Shown here piece after piece: positions 6,300-6,575 of a stretch of DNA of 6,575 nucleotides. The stretch is taken from the NCBI GenBank assembly GCA_014860725.1, contig JACZJD010000427.1:1-6575 (forward strand), in the 5' to 3' direction. The stretch comes from Aquamicrobium sp. (lineage in GTDB: Bacteria > Pseudomonadota > Alphaproteobacteria > Rhizobiales > Rhizobiaceae). The position numbers and the translations under genes are program-made. Each line of letters opens with the position of its first letter. Position 1 is the first letter of the stretch. The notes under the pieces are model-generated. The model was not told the origin of the DNA. It searched no databases and worked only from the letters and a program-made list of their open reading frames with translations.

Positions 6300-6575
6300 T
6301 TACCAGGCGGCCGCCGCACCGGCGCCGTTCGCGTCGGGCGCCTTGATCGGCGGGGCCATGCCGAGCGCCGTCATCTGGCCCTTGCGGTAGGTGGCCGCGG
6401 CCTGGGTCCGGTTGCTGACGCGCAGCTTCGCCAGGAGGTTGTGGACGTGGACCTTCACCGTATGCTCGGACAGCGACATCTTGTGTGCGATGAGCTTGTT
6501 CTGGTGGCCTTCCGACAGCAGCTCGAGGATTTCCTGCTCGCGGGCGGTGAGCGAGGACAGCGCCGCCGGCGGCGG
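6300..6575 (-). CDS. LuxR/NarL-family response regulator, C-terminal HTH part only (cut by window edge)
   Basis: The 91 visible residues end at a TAA at 6302-6300. They contain a complete GerE/LuxR-type helix-turn-helix: LTAREQEILELLSEGHQNK, IAHKMSLSEHTVKVHVHNLL and AKLRVSNRTQAA, with the conserved E-x-TVK-x-H recognition segment and KL-x-V-x-NRTQA dimer helix. A tail of about 30 residues rich in Ala, Gly and Pro ends in Trp. The N-terminal sensory part is outside the window, so phosphoreceiver (NarL/FixJ type) versus autoinducer-binding cannot be decided. The sequence before the HTH (PPPAALSS) looks like an interdomain linker. It is the upstream partner of the HEPN-like gene, 11 nt apart. 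It could regulate the polysaccharide genes to its left, but that is only a contextual suggestion. Confidence 0.93.
   Translation of the reverse strand, partial: PPPAALSSLTAREQEILELLSEGHQNKLIAHKMSLSEHTVKVHVHNLLAKLRVSNRTQAAATYRKGQMTALGMAPPIKAPDANGAGAAAAW

Noticed and set aside
5663..6319. 218-codon leftward frame overlapping the HEPN-like gene
   Set aside because: Same strand but another frame. Arg/His/Pro-rich composition marks it as a shadow; the 159-aa frame has a start coupled to the upstream gene and a coherent helical sequence.

Overview
The window is a GC-rich bacterial segment whose third codon positions are mostly G or C. Gene content and style suggest an alphaproteobacterium, perhaps Hyphomicrobiales; this is an inference, because no rRNA or other taxonomic marker is present. 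It carries seven protein-coding genes, five complete and one cut by each window edge, and reads as part of an extracellular-polysaccharide locus with its regulators. I see no tRNA, rRNA, CRISPR array, transposase or integrase.

Layout. Positions 1-1363 (minus, open at the left edge) encode UDP-glucose 6-dehydrogenase. Just upstream in the same direction is UDP-glucuronate decarboxylase (UDP-xylose synthase, 1387-2430). Upstream of that is a small secreted protein resembling the calcium-dependent xylan-binding module CBM60 (2478-3065). These three form a tight leftward operon. A roughly 190-bp AT-rich divergent region separates it from a rightward gene for a GH10 (endo-xylanase family) enzyme with a twin-arginine, lipoprotein-like leader (3257-4375). 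That gene converges on a leftward gene for a small BTAD/SARP-type transcription activator (4545-5339). A 469-bp non-coding AT-rich region follows (5340-5808). It holds a good sigma70-like promoter for the activator and several inverted repeats. Last come a leftward gene for a 159-aa protein with a HEPN-like RNxxxH motif (5809-6288) and the C-terminal DNA-binding part of a LuxR/NarL-family regulator (6300-6575, cut by the right edge).

How the genes fit together. UGD converts UDP-glucose to UDP-glucuronate and UXS converts that to UDP-xylose. The first gene of the same operon encodes an exported protein whose fold family binds xylan, and the divergent gene encodes an exported xylanase-family enzyme. 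The simplest reading is that the cell makes a xylose- and/or glucuronate-containing surface polysaccharide, and that the CBM-like protein and the GH10 enzyme bind and trim this self-made polymer rather than digest plant xylan. The GH10 keeps both catalytic glutamates but differs at two residues that normally shape the -2 sugar site, which fits a modified substrate. The BTAD and LuxR-type proteins are candidate regulators. This functional linkage is inference; the family assignments are well supported by motifs.
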